Made by a program: the position numbers and the translations under genes
Shown: positions 25,190-32,794 of the stretch, piece after piece
Position numbering within the stretch: the stretch's first letter is position 1
Layout: each line of letters begins with the position of its first letter
The notes under the pieces: generated by a model
Seen by the model: the letters and a program-made list of their open reading frames with translations, nothing else
Databases searched by the model: none
What the model was told of the DNA's origin: nothing
Assembly (NCBI RefSeq): GCF_900167535.1
Contig: NZ_FUYE01000016.1
Coordinates: forward strand, 62,001-126,000
DNA length: 64,000 nt
DNA from: Prosthecobacter debontii
GTDB lineage: Bacteria; Verrucomicrobiota; Verrucomicrobiia; Verrucomicrobiales; Verrucomicrobiaceae
Direction: 5' to 3'

Positions 25190-26818
25190 TTAGTTCCCTG
25201 GCATTTTAGGGCCTGAACAGGCCGTGAAGAAATAGATCCGCTCAATGAGCTGGCTGGTGAAAGCGAGAGCCGTCCACAATGCGAAGAGGATGGGGCGTGA
25301 GAAACCTCCTGCGACGAGCAGCGGTAAAAGGAGACCCGTCAGGACGAATAAAAACCTGCGGGCGGCGAGTTGTGGGGCGTGCAGAAACTCCATGCTGCGT
25401 GCTGAGCGATGACGAGCGCTTTTTTCATCCTTCAGCGCCGTTTCTTGTTCCCGGTTTTCTATCCCAAACATCAACCATTGCAGAACGAGTGCGGATAAAA
25501 AGAAAAGCGAGGCGTTCGGGCTACCTCTAAACGCTGACACCGTGGAGGTCAGGGCCGTGCCAAGAATCAGCAGGGTGCCGATAAACTTCAATGACACCAA
25601 CTTGGCAGACCAATAGGGCCGGCGCGTATCCACATAGACCATGATGGACGTGGCGACGGCAACGATGCCGACCAGAGTGGAGAGGACCCAAGCAGGCTTC
25701 ACCAAAAGGGGGAGGGGAAGCAACCATGCCGCAAGGGCCATGGAGCCTGCACCAGCATAGGCACCAAAAGCGAGGATCTCGCGAGACAGCCAGGACTTGC
25801 GCCAGCCCATGAATGCCCTCCATGCCTTGAGGGGCTGACCGAGGTGTAGGACACTGAGGTGAATGCCCGCAAAGCCGATGGCAAAAGCAACCCCGCTGAT
25901 CCAACCCGCGTCGTCGATCGTTAGCGCCTGAAGGCCAAGACCCAGAGTTGCTGTGAGGAAAGCCCCCGCGCTCATTTGAGTCATCACCAGCATCCACGAC
26001 AGAGGCATGTGCGCATGATCTTTGACCAGACGACCTTCATCGGCCGCATGAGCTTGCTCGGGGAGGGGGCGTTTGCTGGTATAGCGTGTGGTGGGGCCGG
26101 TGTAAGAACTGTCAAAGGCTCCTGCGATGATTTGGCCTTCACGCTCGACCTCACCGACCTTACGGTTAATGATCTTGATGGCTTCGTTGGGGCAAGCCTG
26201 CACACAAGCAGGCGCTTCTCCTTCTGAAAGGCGCCCGTGGCACATGTCACACTTACGGACGATGCCGCGTTTGAAGTTGAACTTCGGAACGTCGTAGGGG
26301 CACTTCAAGATGCAATAGCTGCAGCCGATGCATTGATCATCCAGATGCCGAACGATGCCTGTGATGCGGTCCTTATCGTAAGCGAGAACAGGACAACCGT
26401 CTGCACAGGCGGGGTCCACGCAGTGATGACATGCTGTGGTGACCGTTTGCAGATAGGGTTGCTTGCGGGTGCCGACGAGAAGGCCCATGTCTCTCCAGGC
26501 CTCATCGTCGTCCAAGCCATTGAGTGAGTGGCAGGCTGCAACACAGGCTTTGCAACCTGTGCAGGCGTCGAGATTCACTTCAAAGGCATATTGCTCATCG
26601 CTGTCTGGACGACTGAGTGGGATGAGATGGGAAAAGCGTTTGGAGGGCGCCTTTGAATCGTAGGCTTCGGAAAAGAGCGCGACAGGCGTGCGGAGCGTTT
26701 GCTGTTCTTCCAACAGGGATTCGAGCAGAAGACCGTGAATGGCTTGAGGATCAGGGGAGCTGGCATCGGGCTTCGGAACGGGTTTTCCCGAAGCTGATGG
26801 GTCCAAGTCGCAAATCAT
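25190..26818 (-). CDS. DmsB-DmsC fusion: four-cluster ferredoxin plus membrane quinol anchor
   Basis: The 542-residue fusion has residues about 80-215 carrying sixteen cysteines in four [4Fe-4S] groups (C86/89/92/96, C130/133/138/142, C163/166/169/173, C190/193/205/209), the DmsB/NrfC type. From about residue 265 onward there are eight or so hydrophobic helices of the DmsC/NrfD-type anchor, which oxidises quinol. In DMSO reductase these are two proteins. The upstream neighbour is nirA (20-bp gap) and the downstream one nasA (2-bp gap). The likely role is passing electrons from the quinol pool to NasA. No Tat signal is seen, so the Fe-S domain should face the cytoplasm, opposite to periplasmic DmsAB. 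The orientation is inference. Confidence 0.88.
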   Translation of the reverse strand: MICDLDPSASGKPVPKPDASSPDPQAIHGLLLESLLEEQQTLRTPVALFSEAYDSKAPSKRFSHLIPLSRPDSDEQYAFEVNLDACTGCKACVAACHSLNGLDDDEAWRDMGLLVGTRKQPYLQTVTTACHHCVDPACADGCPVLAYDKDRITGIVRHLDDQCIGCSYCILKCPYDVPKFNFKRGIVRKCDMCHGRLSEGEAPACVQACPNEAIKIINRKVGEVEREGQIIAGAFDSSYTGPTTRYTSKRPLPEQAHAADEGRLVKDHAHMPLSWMLVMTQMSAGAFLTATLGLGLQALTIDDAGWISGVAFAIGFAGIHLSVLHLGQPLKAWRAFMGWRKSWLSREILAFGAYAGAGSMALAAWLLPLPLLVKPAWVLSTLVGIVAVATSIMVYVDTRRPYWSAKLVSLKFIGTLLILGTALTSTVSAFRGSPNASLFFLSALVLQWLMFGIENREQETALKDEKSARHRSARSMEFLHAPQLAARRFLFVLTGLLLPLLVAGGFSRPILFALWTALAFTSQLIERIYFFTACSGPKMPGN

Positions 26819-26838
26819 AAGCAGCAGATCCTCAAGGG

Positions 26839-28590
26839 CTATTCTTCGCAGAAAATCTCCTGGAGTTGGCCAACGCTGTGCCTGTTACAGAACTGGTGAA
26901 AGGATTCGTCCGTCTCCCGTTTTTTGAGGAATCCCTTCAGCATTTGTTCCAAGGTCGTGCCCAGGGATTCAAAGGGAACACCGCTGAAGACTTGGCGGCC
27001 AATCTTTCGGTTTTCACCGAAGCCACCGCCGACGGTGATGTGGTAGCCTTCACCTGACTCGGATTTCACCTTGGTGCCCAGCAGCCCGATATCGCCCATG
27101 AAATGCTGGGCGCAGCTATGAGGGCAGCCTGTGAAATGAATGTTCACGGGTTGATCCAGCTTCACTCGCTTATCCAGATACTCCATCATGGCGATGGCGT
27201 GCCCCTTGGTGTCAGTGGCGGCGAATTTGCAGTAACGATTGCCCGTGCATGCGACGAAACCACTCTTAAGGTTAGACTGCTCACAGGGGAAACCTAGTTT
27301 CCGCAAGGACTTGGCCACCGTGGCTGCGTAGGGGGCTTTGATATTGGGGATGATGAAGTTTTGCCAAACGGTGAGGCGGATTTCGCCACTTCCATAGCTG
27401 TCTGCCAGGTCGGCAATCCGCTGCATCTGTTTGGCGGTGAGTTGTCCGACAGGCACGCTGGCTCCAACGTAAACCAGGCCCTCTTGCTTTTGCGGATAAA
27501 CGCCGACGTGCGAGTGCCCCTGCTGAGAAAACGATCTTGCGGCTTGGATACTAGCCTCGGCCTTAAGGCGGGTCAGTTTGAAGGGCAGGAAGGTTTCGGT
27601 TTCGCTCAGGACACCTTCGAGGCCCATATTCTCGACGACGTATTTGAATCGTGCCTTCTTCCGGTTGGTGCGGTCTCCATGTTTGATGAAGACACGCAGC
27701 AGGGCGACGATGACGTCGTTGATTTGTTCGGGTTTGACAATGACTCCCCAATCGCTGGCGAAGGTCTGATGGCCGGTCACGCCTCCTAGCGCGATGCGGA
27801 AATAGATGCCGGGCTCGATGCCCTGATCGTTCTCTTCGATCTTAACAGCACTGGCTCCGATGTCGTTGGTGTCTTCAACGGCGCTGATCAAACCTCCGCC
27901 ATCGTAGGCAATGTTGAATTTTCTGGGGAGGTCATAAAACTCCTTGGTGCCGATGATGAGGGTGGCGAGTTCATTGACAAAGGGGCGCACATCAATCAGT
28001 TCGTGCGGGTCATAACCGGCGCACGGATTCATGGTGATGTTGCGGATGTTATCGGCTCCGGCTCCCTTCGAGTGGAGGCCGCAAGACTGGATGCGGCGCA
28101 GCACTTCCGGGCAGTTTTTGGGCTCGATCAGTCGGATCTGGAAGTTGTTCCGTGTGGTGATCTGGATGTATCCCGTCGTCAGTTCAGTGGCGATGGCGGC
28201 CAGTTCACGCAGTTGATAGCTTTTGACCACACCGCCGGGGATGCGCAGGCGGCACATGTAGCCGTCCTTCACTGGATTGAGCCAAAAGAGGCCATTCCAC
28301 TTATAACGAAAGACGGACTCTGGCTCAGGCTTCGCGTTCCAGCGGGCATCCATGACCAGTTGTTCGATGGCATCGAAGGGGTGCAGCTCGCGCTTGATGC
28401 GCTCTTCCTTAGTGAGGTCATCCAGAGATGGGCCGTCGGGAAGGGCGGGGGCCGGAGCAGGTGCTCCCGATAGATCGGCAAAGGAGATCCCACCGGCGGC
28501 GATGCCGGCGAAGAAACCTTCGAGATAACGTTTTTGCTCAGATGAAAAATCTGATGTGGAAGAAGAGGGTAAGGTAGAAAGGGCGGTCAT
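26839..28590 (-). CDS. nirA: Assimilatory nitrite reductase, sirohaem type
   Basis: The 583-residue protein belongs to the ferredoxin-type nitrite/sulfite reductase family, which reduces nitrite to ammonium with sirohaem and a [4Fe-4S] cluster. The coupled-centre cysteines are C448-x5-C454 (ACTGNRYC) and C489-x3-C493 (GCPHSC). Two ferredoxin-like half-domains flank two sirohaem-binding blocks (YIQITTRNNFQIRLI, then GSGEIRLTVWQNF). Context favours nitrite over sulfite as substrate. The N-terminal extension (FSSEQKRYLEGFFAGI, from residue 15) is nearly the same as that of the adjacent CysJ-type flavoprotein and may dock the two proteins. It lies 20 bp before the DmsB-DmsC fusion and 73 bp after the flavoprotein gene. 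Confidence 0.92.
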   Translation of the reverse strand: MTALSTLPSSSTSDFSSEQKRYLEGFFAGIAAGGISFADLSGAPAPAPALPDGPSLDDLTKEERIKRELHPFDAIEQLVMDARWNAKPEPESVFRYKWNGLFWLNPVKDGYMCRLRIPGGVVKSYQLRELAAIATELTTGYIQITTRNNFQIRLIEPKNCPEVLRRIQSCGLHSKGAGADNIRNITMNPCAGYDPHELIDVRPFVNELATLIIGTKEFYDLPRKFNIAYDGGGLISAVEDTNDIGASAVKIEENDQGIEPGIYFRIALGGVTGHQTFASDWGVIVKPEQINDVIVALLRVFIKHGDRTNRKKARFKYVVENMGLEGVLSETETFLPFKLTRLKAEASIQAARSFSQQGHSHVGVYPQKQEGLVYVGASVPVGQLTAKQMQRIADLADSYGSGEIRLTVWQNFIIPNIKAPYAATVAKSLRKLGFPCEQSNLKSGFVACTGNRYCKFAATDTKGHAIAMMEYLDKRVKLDQPVNIHFTGCPHSCAQHFMGDIGLLGTKVKSESGEGYHITVGGGFGENRKIGRQVFSGVPFESLGTTLEQMLKGFLKKRETDESFHQFCNRHSVGQLQEIFCEE

Positions 28591-28663
28591 GGCTCAAGGC
28601 GGCTGAGGTTTGACGGATGCCTGTTAGGGACAAGGGAGGCGTGATCTCTAAGAGAGGGAGGGC

Positions 28664-30313
28664 TCAATACACATCCCGCTGATAGCGTTTGTTTTTCTTC
28701 ATCTCAGCGATGTAAGCGGCGGCTTCGTCGGCTGATTTACCGCCCGCGGTTTGGATGATTTCATGGAGGGCGGTGTCCACGTCTTTGGCCATGCGCTTGG
28801 CATCTCCACAGACATAAAAGTGAGCCCCTTCTTCCAGCCACTGCCAGAGTTCGCTGGCGGCCTGGATCATGCGGGTCTGGACGTAGATCTTCTCTTCTTG
28901 ATCACGAGAGAAAGCGGTATCCAGGCGGGTGAGGACTCCTTTGCGAACCCACTCGATGATTTGATCCTGATAGAGGAAATCGGTCGTGCGACGCTGGTCT
29001 CCGAAGAATAACCAATTTTTACCAGGTGATCCGGTGGCTTCACGTTCTTCAAGGAAGGCACGGAAGGGCGCAATGCCGGTGCCTGGGCCGACCATGATGA
29101 CCGGTTTCTTGGGATCTTCCGGCAGGCGGAAGTGTTTAGCGACATGGAAGAAGACGCCTGTTGTTTCTCCAAGAGGCAGGCGATCAGCCAAGAACGTGGA
29201 GGCCACGCCCTTGTGCTGCAAGCCGTGCAATTCGTAACGGACAGCACCGACACAGAGATGAACTTCTTCTGGGTGCGCTTTGAGGCTCGAAGCAATGGAG
29301 TAAAGGCGTGGTTGAAGCTTCCTCAAGCCGCCGATGAAATCTGAGAGGGTGATGGGATTGACGGGGATGACTCCATGCAGATGCCGGATTTCATAGAATC
29401 CGATCAGGGCGTCTCTCAGGGGAGCAACACCATCATCGGGGAGGGCCACATCGGCATTCGGGTCCAAGGCATGAGCGGAGATGATGCTATCCACCACTTC
29501 GGGGCAGTTCTTGACATAGACCCCGAGGGCATCTCCGACTTCATAGTCTAAGCCCGATCCCGCGAGGGAGAAGGCAATGTGGCGTGTGTCCTTAGCGCTG
29601 CCCGAGGTATTGAGCGCGAGGTTGGCCAGGAGTGGTGCTGGGAAGGGGTTTTTCTTGGTGTAGCCCGTTTCTTGAACGGAGGGTTCTGCGACAACCGCTG
29701 GAGCCAGCGTGAGGGTCGTCGTGGGTTCACTGGCCAAGGCATCGAAAGCGGAACTGCTCCAGGTTTTAGCGAGATCGTCGAATTCGACATCGCAATCCAC
29801 GCGGTCAATGATCCGGGTGGCACCGAGTTCGGCGAGCCGCGCGTCCATCTTTTTCCCCGCTAAGCAGAAGGTGTCGGCATAGTTCATGTCTCCCAGTGCC
29901 AAGACGCTGTATTTGACACCGGCTAAGCTCGGGCTGTTTCCATTTTGATTGATCGCGTCCCAGAACGAGGTGGCATTGTCCGGCATGTCACCCTCACCCC
30001 AGGTGCTGGTGATGAGTAACACATTTTGTTCGCGCACGAGATCCGCCGGTTGCAGCGAATCGAGGCCTGCTGCGCGCGCAGCAAAACCTCGACCCGCTGC
30101 TTCCCTGGCCAGCCGCTTGGCCAAACTTTCTGCGTTGCCGCTTTGACTGCCGAAGGCAATCAACAACGGACGTTGTGACGAGGCAGAGGACCCAAGTGAG
30201 GTCGGGCCTGCTGAGGCTCCTCGATTGAGGAGACCCGCTAAAAAGCCATTGAGCCAGGCTCTTTGCTCTGCCGAAAAGGGGGCGGATTCAGGTATGATCG
30301 GAACGGTGTTCAT
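28664..30313 (-). CDS. CysJ-type diflavin reductase, likely NADPH donor for NirA
   Basis: The 549-residue flavoprotein has, in order, an N-terminal docking-type segment (FSAEQRAWLNGFLAGL), a flavodoxin domain (FGSQSGNAESLAKRL and STWGEGDMPDNA, about 50-190), an FAD domain (RLYSIASSL) and an NADPH domain (VGPGTGIAPFRAFLEER, FFGDQRRTTDF). It ends RYQRDVY, the usual C terminus of CysJ and cytochrome P450 reductases. In E. coli CysJ feeds electrons to the sulfite reductase haemoprotein. Here its neighbour is NirA, so it most likely passes NADPH electrons to nitrite reduction. It sits 36 bp after the globin gene. Confidence 0.9.
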   Translation of the reverse strand: MNTVPIIPESAPFSAEQRAWLNGFLAGLLNRGASAGPTSLGSSASSQRPLLIAFGSQSGNAESLAKRLAREAAGRGFAARAAGLDSLQPADLVREQNVLLITSTWGEGDMPDNATSFWDAINQNGNSPSLAGVKYSVLALGDMNYADTFCLAGKKMDARLAELGATRIIDRVDCDVEFDDLAKTWSSSAFDALASEPTTTLTLAPAVVAEPSVQETGYTKKNPFPAPLLANLALNTSGSAKDTRHIAFSLAGSGLDYEVGDALGVYVKNCPEVVDSIISAHALDPNADVALPDDGVAPLRDALIGFYEIRHLHGVIPVNPITLSDFIGGLRKLQPRLYSIASSLKAHPEEVHLCVGAVRYELHGLQHKGVASTFLADRLPLGETTGVFFHVAKHFRLPEDPKKPVIMVGPGTGIAPFRAFLEEREATGSPGKNWLFFGDQRRTTDFLYQDQIIEWVRKGVLTRLDTAFSRDQEEKIYVQTRMIQAASELWQWLEEGAHFYVCGDAKRMAKDVDTALHEIIQTAGGKSADEAAAYIAEMKKNKRYQRDVY

Positions 30314-30349
30314 TGGAATGAAAGCGGCTTCTTCCAGAAAACAAAGGCG

Positions 30350-30769
30350 TTAAGCGGTGGGCTCCTTGGCGGCTGCCTTCATGACGTCGGCAAGGAGGGT
30401 GTAGGTGGCCGTCCAGGCTTCTGCCACCTCGGGGGTGTAGGCATCTCCCAAACCCTTTTCCAAGGTCCAAAGCAAAGCTCCGGCAACGGTGTCATAGTGC
30501 GCGTCAGTGACGCCATAGGCCACGTGCCGACGGCCCAGCGCCTGCACGGCTGGAACGATCTCATCCAGATGGTCCAGGCCTCTGACGGCGATGGTGATCA
30601 TCTGCATGAGCTTCTTACCTTGCTCCTTGATATCGGAGGTGAAGAGCGGGCGGAGGGAGGGGTCCATCTCAAACAGACGATTGTAAAACAATTCGGCAGC
30701 GGTTTCTGAGATGGGGACAACCTGAGCCCAAGTCGTTTGGACCAGTGTTTTTTGTTCGGGTGTAATCAT
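30350..30769 (-). CDS. Single-domain globin (Vitreoscilla type)
   Basis: The 139-residue globin has His82 in GRRHVAYGV as the likely proximal haem ligand, and HYDTVAGALLWTLEKGLGD and AWTATYTLLADVM align with helices G and H of Vitreoscilla haemoglobin and the globin part of flavohaemoglobin. No reductase domain is attached. In a nitrate/nitrite operon such globins are often linked to nitric oxide removal; the adjacent diflavin reductase could keep its haem reduced. Both ideas are inference. It lies in line with its neighbours (45 and 36 bp gaps). Confidence 0.88.
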   Translation of the reverse strand: MITPEQKTLVQTTWAQVVPISETAAELFYNRLFEMDPSLRPLFTSDIKEQGKKLMQMITIAVRGLDHLDEIVPAVQALGRRHVAYGVTDAHYDTVAGALLWTLEKGLGDAYTPEVAEAWTATYTLLADVMKAAAKEPTA

Positions 30770-30814
30770 GGCAGGGCTGAGTGGGGTGGGTTTGGGAGGT
30801 GTGGGAAAACGCCT

Positions 30815-31405
30815 CTAGTTGGAGGCGGTGAGAGGGATGCGGATGACGACGCCACCCATGACATCTCCTTCTTTGAAGTCGGTGCGGGGGGAGTCGTCGT
30901 GGCCGTTATGGCACTTCACGCAGGCTGCAGCGATGGCGATGTCTGGATAGACCGCAGTGAAGTATTTTTTGCCGCCAAGCGTCTCTTCCGTGTAGTAGTT
31001 CTGGCCGACGTTTTTGACGATGTGCGCCAGGCCGGTTTTTTCGGCGTCCGTTTTCGGCGAGTTTTGCTTGTTGATCGGCCACTCGGAAAGCAGGGCATAG
31101 GTGAAGCCTTTCTTTTTCCCGGCGACCATCTCGGCTCCCATGCGGAACATTTGAGCCGGTAGGGGCAGGGCTTTGTCATCTTGCCAGTGTTCGCTAGCCT
31201 TGATGACCTTCTCTTCGTTTTGCAGACGGTTGACGACGGCTTTCGTGTAAACCGTGCGGTCAGACTCCATGACTGCATGCAGCGCATCAGCCATTTGTTG
31301 AGGTGAGATTCCGCCGGCGGATCCAGTTTCTGATTTGCCTCCGCAGGAGCTGAGAAGGCCGATGATTGCCGCAAGTGCCAGAATAGATGTTGAGGATGTT
31401 TTCAT
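30815..31405 (-). CDS. Haem-binding lipoprotein, Tll0287-like domain
   Basis: The 196-residue protein has a lipoprotein signal (LALAAIIGLLSSCGG, lipid-carrying Cys about residue 21) and a single c-type haem site CVKCH near residue 168 (AACVKCHNGH). The YYTEETLGGKKYFTAVYPDIA and MGGVVIRIPL segments match the Tll0287-like/DUF3365 domain found in haem sensor or electron-transfer proteins. Export to the outer side of the membrane is expected. It follows the multihaem cytochrome gene by 21 bp. It could pass electrons or sense redox; the real role is unknown. Confidence 0.78.
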   Translation of the reverse strand: MKTSSTSILALAAIIGLLSSCGGKSETGSAGGISPQQMADALHAVMESDRTVYTKAVVNRLQNEEKVIKASEHWQDDKALPLPAQMFRMGAEMVAGKKKGFTYALLSEWPINKQNSPKTDAEKTGLAHIVKNVGQNYYTEETLGGKKYFTAVYPDIAIAAACVKCHNGHDDSPRTDFKEGDVMGGVVIRIPLTASN

Positions 31406-31426
31406 GATGCAGGGTGGGGGATGATG

Positions 31427-32794
31427 TCATTGCTTTTTGGCGGACGCTTTCCGGCGGCTAAGCACCATCTCGATGGATTCGATGTGATGTTCAGGATGTC
31501 CGTCAAAATTGGTTGGGCCGAGTTTCGGATCGGCCAAAGAGTCGAGAGAAAAACCAAGGCCATGGCAGTTGATGCAGACGCCCCGGGCCATCTTCTCCAC
31601 AGGTCGGAGATTCATGCTCTGGTTATGCTGCACGCTCACGGTGGTGAGTTCGCCTTTCACATGCGTCTCCCGGGGCATGTGGCAGGTGGCACAACTGACG
31701 CCACTGCCTGCGGGGGTCTTACCGCTGATCTCGGAGAGCCAGAGCTGATAGTGAGAAGATTCTTTGTAAGCCAAGCTATGATTGTCCGCGTGGCATTGCA
31801 GGCAGGACTCCACGGCTGCACGGCGGGTGTTGCTGTCATGAGGGCTGTGGCAGGAGTTGCAGGTCAGGCTGAGGTGTGCCGACTTCTCTTGCATGGGCAG
31901 GCGTGCTTGGCCTGGCTGCATGGCTGGGAGTCCCTGAGCCAATCTCATGCCGTGCAGCCCTGCGAGAAAACCTTCATTCTCTTGCTTGTGGCATTCCGTG
32001 CAGGAATCCATGCCGGGTTGATCTCGCCATTCGGTTTCTTTGCCATGGCAAGAGGTGCAGTTGACGGCTGCGGCTGCGTGAGCGGAGGCGGCCCAGTCAT
32101 TCAAGATCTTGTCTGCATTGGGGCCACTGGGGAGGCGTCCGTCATGTTGAGCCGAGGACAGTGAAGCCGTCATCGGAACTCCATGGGCCGTGTCTTTTGG
32201 AGCTTGTCCATGACCGTGAACCTTGGTGCGCTCCGGCAGAAGGGCGCGCAGCAGTTGAGCCGGTTCGGAGGCATGTTTGGCGAGGAAGTCCTCATACAGA
32301 GCGGTGTTGTCGTGATAGTTATGGCAACCGACATTCAGACAGGTGGCGAAACTCATGCCTTCATGGCTCGGGCGCTCTTGGGCCACATCGGCATGGCAGT
32401 GGAGGCAGTAGTCGATGGGCTGCGTCACCCCCATGGCGGTCGTGGCTTCGGGACGATGTTCGATATGGCAAGTGATGCACTTGTCGGCGGCGATCGTGGT
32501 GAGGCGATCTGCGTTGCGTGGATCGGTAAATTTGGCCATCGGGTGTGAATCTTTGGCCGCTGCCAAGGCGCTGCCGTGGCAATCGATGCAGGATTGCTCA
32601 CGCACACCGCCCCAAGGTTCATGGCAGGCCGTGCATTTCATCTCGATCTGGTAATGGCCGTGCGTCGTCGCCCCTGGAAGGAAGACAGTGGAGGCTCCAT
32701 CATCCTCGCGGAAGCGGCCAGCCAGATAGCTGCTCAGCAAAGCGGCAGAGCCGATGCCTAGCACCCAGGGCAAGATGGAGAGGGACGTGTTCAA
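31427..32794 (-). CDS. Membrane-anchored multihaem cytochrome c, about 11 haems
   Basis: The 455-residue protein starts at TTG 32794, which overlaps the TGA stop of the preceding gene (TTGA), so it is translationally coupled. The frame is open upstream but that part duplicates the C terminus of the upstream gene in another frame. An N-terminal helix (LSILPWVLGIGSAALLSSYL) anchors a periplasmic domain with ten CXXCH sites (CTACH, CIDCH, CITCH, CLHCH, CTSCH, CTECH, CNSCH, CLQCH, CATCH, CINCH) and one CLNVGCH, a CX4CH site. It is cytochrome c3-like in style. With the cytochrome b fusion encoded just before it, it may form a membrane-crossing electron chain. The terminal acceptor is unknown; it is not a recognisable NrfA. 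Confidence 0.85.
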   Translation of the reverse strand: MNTSLSILPWVLGIGSAALLSSYLAGRFREDDGASTVFLPGATTHGHYQIEMKCTACHEPWGGVREQSCIDCHGSALAAAKDSHPMAKFTDPRNADRLTTIAADKCITCHIEHRPEATTAMGVTQPIDYCLHCHADVAQERPSHEGMSFATCLNVGCHNYHDNTALYEDFLAKHASEPAQLLRALLPERTKVHGHGQAPKDTAHGVPMTASLSSAQHDGRLPSGPNADKILNDWAASAHAAAAVNCTSCHGKETEWRDQPGMDSCTECHKQENEGFLAGLHGMRLAQGLPAMQPGQARLPMQEKSAHLSLTCNSCHSPHDSNTRRAAVESCLQCHADNHSLAYKESSHYQLWLSEISGKTPAGSGVSCATCHMPRETHVKGELTTVSVQHNQSMNLRPVEKMARGVCINCHGLGFSLDSLADPKLGPTNFDGHPEHHIESIEMVLSRRKASAKKQ

